Below are positions 63,278 to 64,000 of a stretch of DNA of 64,000 nt, in pieces. Positions within the stretch are counted from its first letter, which is position 1; each line of letters starts with the position of its first letter. Source of the DNA: Paenibacillus sp. DMB5. Lineage in GTDB: Bacteria > Bacillota > Bacilli > Paenibacillales > Paenibacillaceae. The position numbers and the translations under genes are program-made. Where the stretch lies: positions 1 to 64,000 of the forward strand of contig NZ_LRAC01000171.1 in the NCBI RefSeq assembly GCF_001517085.1. Reading direction: 5' to 3'. The notes under the pieces are model-generated. The model saw only the letters and a list, made by a program, of their open reading frames with translations. It searched no databases and was not told the origin of the DNA.

Positions 63278-63411
63278 TCACTCCTTATAGAATATGGTAT
63301 TCCAAAATCGGACAGCCTCTGGCCGGTCGCAGCAGGACTGCTATGGCAGCTGCCGTCAGCTGGAGTTCAGGAAAGCCTGAAGGTTCTTACTTCGTATATA
63401 AACGTGGGGAT

Positions 63412-63620
63412 ATGGGCTGAAACAGCAGGAGGGTTCAGGAAAGAATAGCCAATACTACAGCTCCGCCCGGGAATACACCAGGTTTGAGCTGGAGGAACAG
63501 TACTATAGGACTGAATTAAAAAAGCCTGAGAAAGAAGCAGCAGGGGAAGTACAAGGGCGGCGGAGTGCGGGGCGTCAGCCAAAATTTTTCTGGAATAATA
63601 TAGTAAATCAAGCTGATTGA
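63412..63620 (+). pseudogene. Possible small gene (~69 residues) with an apparent 1-base deletion at its start
   Basis: ATG 63412 has GTGGGG just upstream but meets TGA after two codons. One more G (ATGGGGCTG) would open a frame of about 69 residues to TGA 63618-63620, containing QYYSSAREYTRFELEEQYYR and KFFWNNIVNQAD. The open frame itself has no start codon of its own. Composition looks protein-like and charged. Same kind of defect as in four larger genes here. Tentative. The rest of the 63278-63743 spacer shows nothing clear apart from a weak sigma-B-like site. Confidence 0.3.
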
Positions 63621-63640
63621 CAGGGAGAGGTTGAGGGTAA
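63615..63640 (+). promoter_or_regulatory. Weak sigma-B-like promoter upstream of the pirin gene
   Basis: GATTGA, 14-base spacer, GGGTAA. The -10 matches the candidate at 51112 but the -35 is only 4 of 6. Confidence 0.25.
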
Positions 63641-63743
63641 GAAATACATAATTAAGGCGCCTTATTCATCAATGTGAACGGGGCAAAATACCCTGTTTTA
63701 AAAAAAATGAAAAGATTCTAACATCTTTGGAGGTGCATAAAGT

Positions 63744-64000
63744 ATGATCAAAATTGTTACGTCAGCCGAGCGCCATACTTCGAATAGAGAATGGATCCAC
63801 AGCGAATTCAGCTTTTCCTTTGCCGATTATGATGATCCCAGCAACGCGCACTTTGGTGTACTGCTCGCACATAACGACAACGAGCTGAAACCGGGACAGG
63901 GCATGGGGGAGCATCCGCATCATGACCTGGAGATTATAACTTATGTAATCTCAGGAGTGCTGAAGCACCAGGATGATCTCGGAAATCAGGCAGAGCTGCA
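63744..64000 (+). CDS. Pirin family protein, N-terminal part (runs off the window)
   Basis: 85 complete codons are visible after GGAGGTG and ATG 63744. The cupin metal-site block GEHPHHDLEIITYVISG carries the conserved His/His/Glu ligands, preceded by SEFSFSFADYDDPSNAHFG. Pirins are Fe-binding bicupin proteins; some are quercetinases, others regulators. The C-terminus lies beyond 64000. Confidence 0.92.
   Translation, partial: MIKIVTSAERHTSNREWIHSEFSFSFADYDDPSNAHFGVLLAHNDNELKPGQGMGEHPHHDLEIITYVISGVLKHQDDLGNQAEL

Overview
The window comes from a spore-forming Bacillota and looks most like Paenibacillus. The reasons are strong GGAGG-type ribosome binding sites, a T-box leader, a lysine riboswitch, catabolite (cre) operators, a ROK-type xylose repressor, a YesN/YesM two-component pair beside an LplB/YtcP-type sugar importer, and a sigma-B type stress cluster. 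Base composition is near 50% GC, with very GC-rich patches at 1-200, 15.7-16.2 kb and 43.3-44.2 kb, and an AT-rich patch at 21.2-21.8 kb. I saw no rRNA, tRNA, transposase, prophage or CRISPR array.

Layout. 1-0.8 kb: end of a flavoprotein/ferredoxin pair. 1-5.4 kb: glutathione-peroxidase-like enzyme, MpsC/DUF2294 protein, single-domain response regulator, triple-PAS hybrid kinase. 5.6-8.7 kb: T-box-controlled chorismate mutase-DAHP synthase, then a SulP transporter. 8.8 kb: 51-bp tandem repeat. 9-16.3 kb: lipoprotein, a KAS III-like enzyme with a STAS-like partner, deoC, GNAT acetyltransferase, O-acetylhomoserine sulfhydrylase, and a degenerate PEP-utilising-enzyme-like protein. 16.3-19.1 kb: repeat-rich spacer, Fur-like box and a PfeT-like metal ATPase. 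19.4-22.2 kb: trxB, glutaredoxin-like protein, acetyltransferase, HAD hydrolase, small membrane protein.

22.3-36.9 kb is a plant-polysaccharide utilisation region: xylR diverging from xylA and xylB, a YesN/YesM sensor pair, a two-permease plus lipoprotein sugar importer, and a GH95 alpha-fucosidase-type hydrolase. Three cre-like sites fall at its transcription units. 37-50 kb holds housekeeping and envelope genes: lipA and lipM with a small coupled ORF between them, lysP behind a lysine riboswitch, a HEAT-repeat CvfC-like gene, an MBL hydrolase, an ABC-F ATPase, a CDF metal exporter and a cell-wall endopeptidase.

50.8-62.1 kb is a stress-response block. RsbY-like (REC-PP2C), RsbK-like (hybrid kinase with three receivers), RsbM-like (CheR-type methyltransferase), a second hybrid kinase, RsbV, RsbW and SigB follow one another on the + strand. 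The order resembles the Bacillus cereus RsbK/RsbM/RsbY pathway. Three GTTTC-N14-GG type sigma-B promoter candidates lie in front of a DUF948 gene, a YflT-like stress protein gene and rsbV, giving a small local regulon with autoregulation. YtxH-like, DUF5665 and pirin genes close the window.

Four clearly recognisable genes (flavoprotein, SulP, cvfC, rsbM), and possibly a fifth small one, each look broken by a single missing base. The missing bases lie in G/C-rich or homopolymer contexts. This pattern fits sequencing error better than gene decay, so these genes should be read as probably intact in the organism.
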